In this document: piece after piece, positions 17,084-25,633 of the stretch
How positions within the stretch are numbered: position 1 is the first letter of the stretch
How the letters are laid out: the number at the start of each line of letters is the position of its first letter
From: Clostridiales bacterium
GTDB taxonomy: Bacteria > Bacillota > Clostridia > Peptostreptococcales > Acidaminobacteraceae
Direction of reading: 5' to 3'
NCBI GenBank assembly: GCA_030446305.1
Contig: JASUSA010000001.1
Span: 117,431-181,430, forward strand
DNA: 64,000 bases
Program-made: the position numbers and the translations under genes
The notes under the pieces: generated by a model
What the model was told of the DNA's origin: nothing
The model's input: the letters and a program-made list of their open reading frames with translations, nothing else
Databases searched by the model: none

Positions 17084-18541
17084 CCATATAATCTGTAGGG
17101 GCAAACCATTGACAAATAACGTCATTTCAGGCATCAATGCGGCTATTTCACCAGCGTACACCGTGCGGGTTTCTCCTTCTCCCTTTCGATATACCGTCCA
17201 AGGCGCATTCGAAAGATTGCGAAGCCCCCACCGTCCCGTACGTTTATGGGATACAATTCTGGCAATGGGCACCAATGCATATGCATGTAAAAAGCCTAAA
17301 TCAAAACCATAAATGATATCATCCAGCATCAGTGTCATAACTTTTTGAGATGATTTGACCGACCAGCCTTTTGGCGAAGACGTAAAAAAGGCCTCGCGTT
17401 TTTCAAAATCATAATTCCAAAGTGATTCAATTGACTGCAGCACTTCAATATGTTCACAATCGGCAATCCATGATTCTGTACGACCTTCCGGCAGACACTG
17501 TACAAAGGCTTTTATCAGTCCTGTCAGTGCCTGTACAGATTTCCCGCTGTTCAAAGCTGTCATGTTCTTCACAGTCGTGAGCAGTGTATATAAATTGCCG
17601 TCTGGCGGTAATTTCATCATCAACAGTGAATCAATCAGTGCTAAAGGTATTTCACCACTTTCACGAATCAGCTTAAAATGCCGTAAAGCATAATAAAGCC
17701 AAAGTGCTGTCCGCAAACGCGTTTTCATGGAAGCGTACGGCAGTTGCCACTGCAGGGTGTGTACCGGACTGCTTTGCCTATTTTCGAATACGCCTTCGTC
17801 GTAGGCAGGCGGCTTGTCGTAAAAGACTGCCGCTGCGGTCACATCATCTCCGGCATATTGTGATGCCTGTACCGCCGCAGCTTCATTTGCATCATAGAGT
17901 TCATTGAGGAAAAATGTCGTAAATCCATGCGGATGAAACGGATATGCTTTTTCAAGGCCATCGCTGCAGCCGCCAAAGAAAACTGGCGGCGCTGCCATGT
18001 AAAGCACTTTTTTCCTAAAATGGCGCCAAGCACAGCTTTCTGACAGCGAGTGGGTTTCCTCACCCTGCAAGTGTCTATCCTGCGACATCGGCATGACAAT
18101 CTGACCGCGCGCATTTTGAAAGATCAATTTGCCATCCCCGATTTGCAGACAGATCAGCCATGGCTTTACATAGGCAATGGTCATCAGTGTCGTTCCAAAA
18201 GGGCGCATCTGGAAAGTGGCATCTGCATGGATGGCTTTTTGCCATTTTTGATGCAGATCATAGGCTGCTTGATCCAGTCGTACTGGTATTGTTTCAGCCG
18301 CTTCGCCGCCTGCCAGTGCATCACAAACATCCCGCATCACTTCCAGCGCACATGCAACGGCTTTTTGTGCGCCGACGTCACTGAAACAGTGTGCCTCTGA
18401 ACCGTGTCCATCGGCTACGGCGACAATGGCATACGGCTCAGTCATCACCGCATAGGCATCCTGATTTTTTGCTTTGCCTGGCCCTTTTGCCGAAACAGCG
18501 CCAACGCAATGTGTATTTTCTCCAGCCGCCATAAATGTCAT
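17066..18541 (-). CDS. PP2C-type Ser/Thr phosphatase with WGL-N-S C-terminal domain (TerY-P triad)
   Basis: The N-terminal ~240 residues form a PP2C phosphatase: GKAKNQDA, the metal-binding VAVADGHGSEAH, a central MRPFGTTLMTIAY and a late GGCSDGLEK. An all-helical middle section follows. The last ~55 residues (RWGLRNLSNAPW, then GETRTVYAGEIAALMPEM) clearly resemble the end of the nearby kinase (WGLKNHS..IW, GDTRTIEKNGVVPL). The phosphatase, the vWA protein and the kinase match the TerY-P triad described by Aravind and colleagues. It begins a few bases after the vWA stop. GTG 18544, ATG 18541 and ATG 18532 are all possible starts. Substrates are unknown. Confidence 0.82.
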   Translation of the reverse strand: MTFMAAGENTHCVGAVSAKGPGKAKNQDAYAVMTEPYAIVAVADGHGSEAHCFSDVGAQKAVACALEVMRDVCDALAGGEAAETIPVRLDQAAYDLHQKWQKAIHADATFQMRPFGTTLMTIAYVKPWLICLQIGDGKLIFQNARGQIVMPMSQDRHLQGEETHSLSESCAWRHFRKKVLYMAAPPVFFGGCSDGLEKAYPFHPHGFTTFFLNELYDANEAAAVQASQYAGDDVTAAAVFYDKPPAYDEGVFENRQSSPVHTLQWQLPYASMKTRLRTALWLYYALRHFKLIRESGEIPLALIDSLLMMKLPPDGNLYTLLTTVKNMTALNSGKSVQALTGLIKAFVQCLPEGRTESWIADCEHIEVLQSIESLWNYDFEKREAFFTSSPKGWSVKSSQKVMTLMLDDIIYGFDLGFLHAYALVPIARIVSHKRTGRWGLRNLSNAPWTVYRKGEGETRTVYAGEIAALMPEMTLFVNGLPLQIIWRDFVS

Positions 18542-18549
18542 CACTTAGA

Positions 18550-19224
18550 TCACCAGTCGAGATCATCCATATCTACCGTTGCATCTGCTGTTGGCGGCAT
18601 TGGTACAGCTGCTTTTACCGGATTAATGGAAGCATTGGAAACCGCTGTTGAAGCCCAGCGGATATATTGCTTGAGTTCAGATGCATTCTTTGCCTGCAGC
18701 GGTTTGAGTTCTCCTCTAAAGGTATCACCGATAAATGCCTGCAACACTTCCATATCTGCTTCCTGTCCAATGGCAATGGCAATGCGAATGGCTTTTTTGC
18801 CCCAAGTTGTTGCCATGAGTTTTTCAAGGCCCTTTTCATAATCATCTGTCGGCAGTCCGTCAGAAAGTAAAATCATAACCGGCTGATAGCCTCTAATATT
18901 TTCAAATTCTGTCGTCAGTTGATCTGCCAGCAGTTCAAAGCTTCTTCCCATATCCGTCACGCCTTTTGGCTGAATATTTTCCCATGTAAAGTGCTTGATG
19001 TCCACATTGTTGACGAGCCATCTCGCACCTGTTGAAAATGTAAGCGCGTGCACGCGAATCGTTCCCTCTGCATCTCTGGCAACATCGCGAATATGCGGAA
19101 TTGCTTCTCTTACGGCATTGTTGAGCGTCTCAATTTTTCCGCCGTATTTCATCGAATCCGAAGCATCAATTAAAAAAAATAAATGTAAATCTCGGGCACC
19201 CATCTTGCCATAGTTTTCAGTCAT
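18550..19224 (-). CDS. TerY-like von Willebrand factor A domain protein
   Basis: A single vWA domain fills nearly all of this 224-residue protein. The MIDAS metal site is intact: DASDSM near residues 17-22, the Thr of GVTDMGRSFELL, and the Asp of SDGLPTDDYEKG. A family-typical RIAIAIGQEADMEVLQAF follows. There is no signal peptide, so it acts in the cytoplasm, most likely as an adaptor binding the kinase or phosphatase partner. ATG 19224 follows AAAGGAG. It is flanked by the kinase upstream and the PP2C gene downstream. A 142-nt gap with a tandem repeat separates it from the kinase. Confidence 0.85.
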   Translation of the reverse strand: MTENYGKMGARDLHLFFLIDASDSMKYGGKIETLNNAVREAIPHIRDVARDAEGTIRVHALTFSTGARWLVNNVDIKHFTWENIQPKGVTDMGRSFELLADQLTTEFENIRGYQPVMILLSDGLPTDDYEKGLEKLMATTWGKKAIRIAIAIGQEADMEVLQAFIGDTFRGELKPLQAKNASELKQYIRWASTAVSNASINPVKAAVPMPPTADATVDMDDLDW

Positions 19225-19311
19225 TGTAGACTCCTTTCAATCATTTCCAAGTCTGCTCACCTATATGGCGAAGCACGATTGTTTTATTGCCAAATGTCAT
19301 CAAGTATTATT

Positions 19312-19356
19312 GTCATGAATTGCAGCGTCATGAATTGCAGCGTCATGAATTGCAGC
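19312..19356. repeat. Three perfect copies of a 15-bp tandem repeat
   Basis: GTCATGAATTGCAGC occurs three times head to tail without mismatch, in the gap between the kinase and vWA genes. It starts 11 bp downstream of the kinase stop. It is too short and has no spacers, so it is not a CRISPR array. Confidence 0.95.
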
Positions 19357-19366
19357 AGCACATTTT

Positions 19367-20686
19367 TTAGAATCTGACGACACCCATGGAATCGCCAAAA
19401 TTTATCATCATCCCGTGTCTTAGCGGTACGACGCCATTTTTTTCGATGGTTCGCGTATCGCCCTCCTGAGTTGTGTATTGCCAAATGAGCTCAGAGTGGT
19501 TTTTTAGCCCCCATATTTCAGGATGCCTCGGATGCTGTACAATACTGGCAAATGGTGTCTGGTATGCTGTCATATCCAGCGGTGTAAGAACATCCATCAT
19601 CAGTGTTGAATCGTAGTTCAGAACAATAATCTGTTCGCCCACTTTCATGCGAACCGGCAGACGCATAGCAGGCTTGCCGCAATGGACGCAAGCTGAAACT
19701 TCTTTTTTGTCGCGAATAACCGAAGCATCATAAAAAACCTGTTTGCCACAGTTTAGACAATAGGTAATGCTGTATTTCACTGTCGTCAAAAGTTTCATCC
19801 ATTCACTTTCCCGCAGCCGTTCTTCCGGTACTTTAATGCCATTTGTAAAAGCGCGTTCAAAGGCATCATTTACCGCTTGCGGCAAAATACCGCGGTAAAA
19901 CTCTGCAATATCCTGAACCCCTTTTACAGGCCGATTGGTAACATCAATGGGGTCAAATATATAAATGGGCCGTGTTCCGTAAAGTGACATAAACGCCGCT
20001 TCATCCAAAATATCAATTTCATATTCCCGTCGTCCCTGCAGTGGATGCTGACGATAGAGCATTCTAAATAGCACAACAGACAGTGCAAACAAATCTGTTG
20101 CCGTGCTCGGCGGCGCTTCACCAACAATGACTTCCGGCGCCATAAAACCATATGTGCCCCAATTGTCTTCAACGCTTTTTAAGTGGTCGTAAGTGACATT
20201 GTCATTGTCACATATGCGTACATCGCCTGTTTTAAAATTGACAAACAAATTGCCGAATGAAATGTCCCGATAGCAAAGGCCGCTCAAATGCAGCGTATAA
20301 AAGCTCTGCACCATTTGCATACACGCTTCAATGAGCTTTTCATATGATTTAAATGTCAGTTCTCCGCTGAAAAATCGGGTTAACTTCTGATAGTATCTGC
20401 TGTCTATAAGCGGCATCACATAGCCAAATTGGTCTTCCGAGTGGTTTTCGACAATTGCCATTGGCCAAATAAACTGTTCGGAAGGCGCCCCTTGTTCAAC
20501 GAGACTCTCAATTGCGTGATACTGCGCTTCTGTTGCCATGCTTTTATAAAACCATTTGACTGCATAATCACCTGATTCAGCATGAACAAGATAAACTTCG
20601 CCCTGACCGCCTTCGCCAAGGGGTTTGACGACGGTGTAATGCTCCAAAGTCGACGTCAGCAAATCACCTTTCTTCAATAGACTCAT
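19367..20686 (-). CDS. Ser/Thr protein kinase with C-terminal zinc ribbon and WGL-N-S domain (TerY-P triad)
   Basis: The kinase domain spans about residues 1-290: glycine loop GEGGQGEVYLV, the Lys of YAVKWF, catalytic loop CYRDISFGNLFV, metal-binding CDNDNV in the DFG position, and FMAPEV. The HRD His is Tyr, but Asp and Asn are kept, so activity is plausible. Two CxxC pairs (CLNCGK, CVHCGK) form a zinc ribbon. The C-terminal ~60 residues (HPEIWGLKNHSELIW and on) resemble the end of the neighbouring phosphatase and may be an FHA-like fold. No membrane helix is seen. ATG 20686 follows AAAGGAG; the longer frame to 20725 is rejected. It lies 42 nt after a membrane-protein gene. Confidence 0.85.
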   Translation of the reverse strand: MSLLKKGDLLTSTLEHYTVVKPLGEGGQGEVYLVHAESGDYAVKWFYKSMATEAQYHAIESLVEQGAPSEQFIWPMAIVENHSEDQFGYVMPLIDSRYYQKLTRFFSGELTFKSYEKLIEACMQMVQSFYTLHLSGLCYRDISFGNLFVNFKTGDVRICDNDNVTYDHLKSVEDNWGTYGFMAPEVIVGEAPPSTATDLFALSVVLFRMLYRQHPLQGRREYEIDILDEAAFMSLYGTRPIYIFDPIDVTNRPVKGVQDIAEFYRGILPQAVNDAFERAFTNGIKVPEERLRESEWMKLLTTVKYSITYCLNCGKQVFYDASVIRDKKEVSACVHCGKPAMRLPVRMKVGEQIIVLNYDSTLMMDVLTPLDMTAYQTPFASIVQHPRHPEIWGLKNHSELIWQYTTQEGDTRTIEKNGVVPLRHGMMINFGDSMGVVRF

Positions 20687-20728
20687 ATTACACTCCTTTT
20701 CTAATGCCGTTGTTGCCTCAAACAAAGG

Positions 20729-21658
20729 CTACAAAACAACGGTTCGAATAACGTATTGACTGACGAGGTATACCGCGCCTAAAAGGTAAAACGATACCAT
20801 ACTCTTTGGCACACCTTTTGTTCGCAATGTTCCCGTCTGCAGAATCATAAAACTGGCAACGGTGATGACGAGCATATAGCACTGTACAAATTCATAAAAC
20901 TGCGGCATTTGAACTTTAAAAAATGCCATGCCGCATTGGAGAATGACCATTAACCACGGCAAGACGGCAATTAAATTGACGTCCAGTTTCTTTTGTACGA
21001 GTAATGCGGCAACACTGCCTATCAGTGTGCCTGCAAGTCCAAACATCAGCCATGGATTGGTCTGATCAAGCGGCGTCATGTAGGTTTCTACACCTGACAA
21101 CACCGTCTGCTTCAATTGGAAAAAATCAACTTGGTAGACATAACCGCCAACTAAGGCCACAAAGAACATAAGCCAAAGCCCTAGACCAATCCAGTTAAAG
21201 GCACTTGTTCCCCGTTTCTTTAGACGCGTCTTTCGGCCTTTTGCCGACGAAACCGGGGAATGCGTTTCATCAGCCGACTGCTGATCGCCTTGTTCAATTG
21301 CTTCAAAATTTATGTCACCGGTACCATTTGATGAGAGCACGCCAATCGATCGCAGGATTAATTTAAAATCCTTTACAATAATGCCTCTTTCAAATCCGTA
21401 ATAATCGGCAAACTGCTCTGCATAGCGCAATGCCTGTTCACCTGCATTCCCTAGTTTCAACAGTTTTAATAAGTATCCTGATTTTGCCAGCAGTGTCAAC
21501 CGCGCTTTAAATGCATAAGCTCCCGGTATATGGTCAGCTAAAAGCCCTTCAAAGGCCTTTTGCGTAAAGACAACCGGATCATATTCTAAAAAAACCTGCT
21601 TCAATCCTTCAACGACGGAATCATCTGAGGTTCGTTTGGGTTTCGATTTGAATGCCAT
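20729..21658 (-). CDS. Unrecognised membrane protein with N-terminal helical domain, co-directional with the kinase triad
   Basis: I do not recognise a family. The first ~110 residues look soluble and helical (LEYDPVVFTQKAFEGLLADHIPG, then AEQFADYYGFERGIIVKDFKL). A charged linker follows, with Arg/Lys-rich KGRKTRLKKRG. The C-terminal half holds about five hydrophobic helices, ending VSQYVIRTVVL. It is the first gene after a terminator and precedes the kinase by 42 nt, so it likely heads the kinase-vWA-phosphatase operon. It may be the membrane anchor or a kinase substrate; that is inference from position only. The Shine-Dalgarno site is weak (GTGAGG). Confidence 0.7.
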   Translation of the reverse strand: MAFKSKPKRTSDDSVVEGLKQVFLEYDPVVFTQKAFEGLLADHIPGAYAFKARLTLLAKSGYLLKLLKLGNAGEQALRYAEQFADYYGFERGIIVKDFKLILRSIGVLSSNGTGDINFEAIEQGDQQSADETHSPVSSAKGRKTRLKKRGTSAFNWIGLGLWLMFFVALVGGYVYQVDFFQLKQTVLSGVETYMTPLDQTNPWLMFGLAGTLIGSVAALLVQKKLDVNLIAVLPWLMVILQCGMAFFKVQMPQFYEFVQCYMLVITVASFMILQTGTLRTKGVPKSMVSFYLLGAVYLVSQYVIRTVVL

Positions 21659-21686
21659 GTCAACGCCTCACTTTCTGATACCATCA

Positions 21687-21725
21687 TATAAAAAAGAACC
21701 TAGGCGCTGCCACCTAGGTTCTTTT
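21687..21725 (-). terminator. Terminator of the phosphodiester glycosidase gene
   Basis: AAAAGAACCTAGG and CCTAGGTTCTTTT form a perfect 13-bp stem with an 8-nt loop and an A/T-rich flank. It separates the glycosidase unit from the kinase-triad unit. Confidence 0.88.
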
Positions 21726-21827
21726 AGAATTCTCTTAAGATTTATTTATCATTTTCTAATCAAATTTTATTCTGCCGCCACCTGCCAAAACTAAATCGCT
21801 GCTGAAAGCAATACTGTCTCAGGTTGT

Positions 21828-24500
21828 TTACTGCACGATTTCGAATGCCAGCGCTTTATCTCTCACGGCAAATGTATAGGCTTTTAACTGCTCTATCGAT
21901 TTAGGCAAGTTTAGGATGCGAATGCCGGATTTGATATTGACGCTGTAATCGCCATTCGTTGGATAAAGTACTGTAACATCCAGTCCTTTATCGACCAATG
22001 TTCCAAGTTGACGGTAGAGCAGCGTTCCCTCAAGACTGTCGTTAAAGGTTTCTGTATCGCGCATCATCAACACGACTGGTCGTGATGTAATCTGCGTCAC
22101 CTGCTGGATAAACTTCGTCCACTGTGTATAATCATTGGCGCGAATGCTGCCGCCACTGTTATTCAGCGTCATTACCCAAATGCCATTCTTGACCTCAGCA
22201 CTGAAACCGCTGCCGGCGGCTTTTACAATACCGGATGCCGTTGCCAAGTCGACAACAGGTTCTGTTGCCTCTGTTAAATACGCTGCTGTAAATGCGCGTG
22301 TCAACCCCTCTTCAATTTTATAGTCTGCAATTTGCTTTTGCTTTGTCACGTTTTCCGGAATGGCCTCTGTAATGGTCTGCCCGACAACAGCGTAGACATC
22401 ATCAATTACCACGGTACCCGAATCTTGCTTTGTCACATCCGTTTCAACCACGTAGATCCGTTCCAGTGTAAAAGGCGCCGCCAATTCATCAGGCAGCTCA
22501 GCGGTCAGATATTTCCAACCTGTCCAGTCAATGTGTCTGGCAAAGGTAATATTCGTTGCCGCACCGTTGGCATCCACAATTTTACCGCGCAACCAATGGT
22601 CATTGCCATAATCGCCATACGCCCAAAGACCAATGGATTCTGTATTGCCGGGCAGCATTATCGGTGCATTAAATTTCATATAGGCGGCCCGCGTTTCCGT
22701 TGTCGTTGTAAAATCATATGTCAACATGCCGCCTTGGGCACCTGTTTTAGGAAAATTCAGCTCCGCATATTTGCCGGTTACCGCTTCAGGATAGCTCAAG
22801 AACGTTCCCGTCTCCGTTTCAAAGTCGGCAATCAGTGCTTTATCTGTGCCGTTGCCAATAGGGACATAGGTAATCAAGTCATTGAAACCAACTGTCATGT
22901 ACCCCTGTTGTCCGTCTGCCCCGGCTGTAAATGTACTTTCAGTCATATCAAAAGCGCCAAGGTTATCCGGTAGGACGAGCGTCAGCGCCTCAGGAGACGT
23001 TGCCACCTTTTCGCCTTCAGCCGTCTGGATGTAAAACTGCATTTGCTTTTGCTGACCGGCATCAAGTTTTAAAACAGAAGGCTCAACGACAATTTTAACG
23101 CCATTATCATATACGTGAACCGTCTTTTGCGCTGTCAATCCCTTATAAGCTGCTTGAATGGATGCTACGCCCGTCGCTGTTGGTGCGAAGCGATCGCCCT
23201 CCAGTGATCCTGCTACACCACTGACAGACCATTTTACATCAGCGGGATCAATCGCCGTCATATCGTAATTTTCGTCGATACCCATCAGGCTTAGCGTCAG
23301 TTTTTCCCCAAGCAAGACGGCATCTGAAGCCATATCGATTTTCACTTGTTTCAGCGCTGGGTTTGCCACCGTATCCTTAACGACGGCCAAGCCCGTATAC
23401 ATTTTGCGTTCTGCGCCATCGGAAGGCCGATTGACAATTTTTGCCGACGTATCCCAAGGCGTTTTTACCAGCATTTCCGTAGAACCGCCGCCGTCGAGAT
23501 TAATGCCCTCATAGGCGCCGAATTCCAGCAGAAGCTGAGCGAGTTCTGTCTGGGTAACGCCGCGATAGGAGGTCGTCCGGCCGTCAATTGTCAGCAGGAT
23601 AAGCTTTTTCCGATCGCGGTCAATGCCAAGCGCTGTTCTGGGATTATTCCCCGATATATTTTGAGAGAAGGTCGTTGGAATGGCACCATTCGTTAATATC
23701 TGAGCCCCACCCCCAATCGTTAAATCAATGGCATTAAAATTGACATCATAGTGGATCGTAATGGTATCGCCAATTTTAAAACTGTTTAAGAGCTGTGAAA
23801 TATCCGTTCCTACAGACGCTAGCACATAGCCATTTTCAGGTATGGTAAATGCAGGCCCATTCAGGCGCATTTCTTTCACAACGTCATTTACGACGAGCAT
23901 TTCTGCAATATCCTGGCCAATGGTATTGCCATAAGAAACAGTGGACCAGTTGTTGTCAAATAAAATCGTGCGGTCATAATTGAGATAGGGCTTGTTGATA
24001 TAACTGATCTTCATGGTCGTCTTCCCATTGGAAAACGTATTATTTGGCGTATTGATATACCCGACAAAAGGCAAACCGTTTTTAGCAATGTTAAATGAAG
24101 CAAATTCATTGTAACCCACACTGGTCGATAACACTTCGCCGTCTTTAATCAGCGTTCCCATTGTGGTATTGTTTGCCGTATCAAAGAAATCACTGTTGAT
24201 CGCCGCTACAATCTCAGAAGCTTCCTCGCTTTGTGCAACCAATTTAGACAGCGTATCGCGCTCTGAAAGGTAGTCATCTGTTACGACTGTCATTTCCGCA
24301 CCGGCTGCTAAATCGACATTGACGAGATTCATATTAAGCCATCCGCCGTTGGTAAATCTTTGAATGTGTTGACTGGTGACGCCATCTGCAATGATCTCAG
24401 GTTCGGAGCGCCACTCATAGAGTGTTATGTAATCCGCAAACGTCAGTTGTTGTAAGAACAGCATGCTTAAGCATGTTAGTAACAGCCATTTCTTTTTCAT
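21828..24500 (-). CDS. Secreted phosphodiester glycosidase (NAGPA/DUF2233-like), multidomain
   Basis: A signal peptide (MKKKWLLLTCLSMLFLQQLTFA) marks export. The catalytic domain covers about residues 60-370 and shows AAINSDFFD, NNPRTALGIDRDRKKLILLTIDGR and GVTQTELAQLLLEFGAYEGINLDGGGSTEM, the hallmarks of the phosphodiester glycosidase (NAGPA) family. Such enzymes remove or turn over sugar phosphodiesters on polysaccharides or glycoconjugates. An Ig-like stretch and a beta-rich carbohydrate-binding-like region (ETETGTFLSYPEAV to IDDVYAV) follow. The last ~170 residues are less clear. ATG 24500 follows GAGAGGG; the upstream ATG at 24515 overlaps that site. It is a single-gene unit between the motor pair and the kinase triad. 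Confidence 0.85.
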   Translation of the reverse strand: MKKKWLLLTCLSMLFLQQLTFADYITLYEWRSEPEIIADGVTSQHIQRFTNGGWLNMNLVNVDLAAGAEMTVVTDDYLSERDTLSKLVAQSEEASEIVAAINSDFFDTANNTTMGTLIKDGEVLSTSVGYNEFASFNIAKNGLPFVGYINTPNNTFSNGKTTMKISYINKPYLNYDRTILFDNNWSTVSYGNTIGQDIAEMLVVNDVVKEMRLNGPAFTIPENGYVLASVGTDISQLLNSFKIGDTITIHYDVNFNAIDLTIGGGAQILTNGAIPTTFSQNISGNNPRTALGIDRDRKKLILLTIDGRTTSYRGVTQTELAQLLLEFGAYEGINLDGGGSTEMLVKTPWDTSAKIVNRPSDGAERKMYTGLAVVKDTVANPALKQVKIDMASDAVLLGEKLTLSLMGIDENYDMTAIDPADVKWSVSGVAGSLEGDRFAPTATGVASIQAAYKGLTAQKTVHVYDNGVKIVVEPSVLKLDAGQQKQMQFYIQTAEGEKVATSPEALTLVLPDNLGAFDMTESTFTAGADGQQGYMTVGFNDLITYVPIGNGTDKALIADFETETGTFLSYPEAVTGKYAELNFPKTGAQGGMLTYDFTTTTETRAAYMKFNAPIMLPGNTESIGLWAYGDYGNDHWLRGKIVDANGAATNITFARHIDWTGWKYLTAELPDELAAPFTLERIYVVETDVTKQDSGTVVIDDVYAVVGQTITEAIPENVTKQKQIADYKIEEGLTRAFTAAYLTEATEPVVDLATASGIVKAAGSGFSAEVKNGIWVMTLNNSGGSIRANDYTQWTKFIQQVTQITSRPVVLMMRDTETFNDSLEGTLLYRQLGTLVDKGLDVTVLYPTNGDYSVNIKSGIRILNLPKSIEQLKAYTFAVRDKALAFEIVQ

Positions 24501-24604
24501 AGGGGTCCCTCTCATCCAATGTTTTAAGTCACCTTCATTATACCGCGCCCATGTGTCTTTGCCATGAAAAAACGATTACGATATGATTACAGTTTAGGGA
24601 TTAC

Positions 24605-24644
24605 AGCAAAAAAGTGTGAACCCCTTACAGTACTGTAAGGGGTT
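24605..24644 (-). terminator. Terminator of the MotA/MotB-like operon
   Basis: AACCCCTTACAG at 24619 pairs with its exact complement ending at 24644, a 26-bp palindrome. On the minus strand CACACTTTTTTGC follows. Confidence 0.85.
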
Positions 24645-24674
24645 GGTCTTCATGCGCTGACAATATGGCTTACA

Positions 24675-25616
24675 TTATTCACCTTCAAAGACTCTAATGG
24701 AATCTTGAAGATACGTGTCAATAATATTTTGTACATGTGAATCTTTTAAGATCACACTGATTTCAATCCGCCTGTTTTTTGCGTAATCAGCCTCTGACGT
24801 GCCGCCGGTGACCGGTCTGTACTCAGAAAGCGAACTGGCCATGAAGAAACTGCCATATCGGCTTTCCAAATTACTATTCGCACCCATGAGGTAATTGACA
24901 ACTGCCGTAGCACGTTTTGAACCGAGCTCCCTATTGTAAGCGCCACTACCGCGTTCATCAGTATGTCCCTGAATATTAATGGCATCAATACTCGCCCTGA
25001 TCTCACTGTCTTTTAGCACTTCTTCAAAAGCGTTGGCAAGCTGCGTCAAAAGTGCCTGCCCTTCCGGTTTAATATCGTAGGAATTGGTATCGAAGACAAG
25101 GCTCTCGTTGATGACGATGTTCCCAGTGTCTGAAATCGTGACCAACGGCTCTCCTGCCTGATTGGTTTCACCTAGTTTTGCTTCTATTGAATCTTTAACC
25201 GCCGTCAGTACATCCAACCTCAAAACGGCGATGCCCTGTAATTTTTGTCTTAAATCACCCAGCTCCTGATTGCTGCTGGCAATGACTTCTTTCTGTGCAT
25301 CAATTTCCTCTTGTGAGAGCTTCAATGCAATTTGACCTTCCTCTACCTCTGCCATCGTCTTGTCGAGTTCCACTTTTAAGAGCCTTAAATTATTCTCTGC
25401 CTGCGAAATTTCGAGCTTGCTGGATTCCAGCTGTTTCTGCGTGTCATCCAGTTCTTTGCGCATAAACTCTAAATTCTTGCCAGTGACGATATTGTTGATG
25501 TACATGAGGAACATGACGAAAAAGAGTATGATTGCAATGGTTGAAATCATATCTGTAAAGGAGGGCCAAAAATTTTCCTGTTCTTCGTGGCGTTGACGTT
25601 TTCTTCTAACCTTCAC
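24675..25616 (-). CDS. MotB/ZorB-like motor subunit with OmpA-type peptidoglycan-binding domain
   Basis: A short basic N-terminus leads to WPSFTDMISTIAIILFFVMFL, one membrane helix with the Asp in the place of the MotB/ZorB ion-binding aspartate. A coiled coil covers about residues 50-135. The C-terminal OmpA-like domain has INIQGHTDERGSGAYNRELG, then KRATAVVNYLM and NRRIEISV, which should bind peptidoglycan. At 313 residues it is close to MotB size. GTG 25616 follows AAGGGAGG at good spacing. It starts 17 nt after the MotA-like gene stop. No flagellar genes are nearby, which argues for a ZorAB/TolR-like role and against flagellar use. Confidence 0.85.
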   Translation of the reverse strand: MKVRRKRQRHEEQENFWPSFTDMISTIAIILFFVMFLMYINNIVTGKNLEFMRKELDDTQKQLESSKLEISQAENNLRLLKVELDKTMAEVEEGQIALKLSQEEIDAQKEVIASSNQELGDLRQKLQGIAVLRLDVLTAVKDSIEAKLGETNQAGEPLVTISDTGNIVINESLVFDTNSYDIKPEGQALLTQLANAFEEVLKDSEIRASIDAINIQGHTDERGSGAYNRELGSKRATAVVNYLMGANSNLESRYGSFFMASSLSEYRPVTGGTSEADYAKNRRIEISVILKDSHVQNIIDTYLQDSIRVFEGE

Positions 25617-25633
25617 CGCTGCCTCCCTTCGTA

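Noticed and set aside
19312..19356. Mini CRISPR array
   Set aside because: Units are 15 bp with no spacers and no cas genes are present.
19284..19484. 66-codon minus-strand reading frame covering the 15-bp repeats
   Set aside because: It only translates the tandem repeat and the kinase 3' end out of frame, and has no ribosome site.
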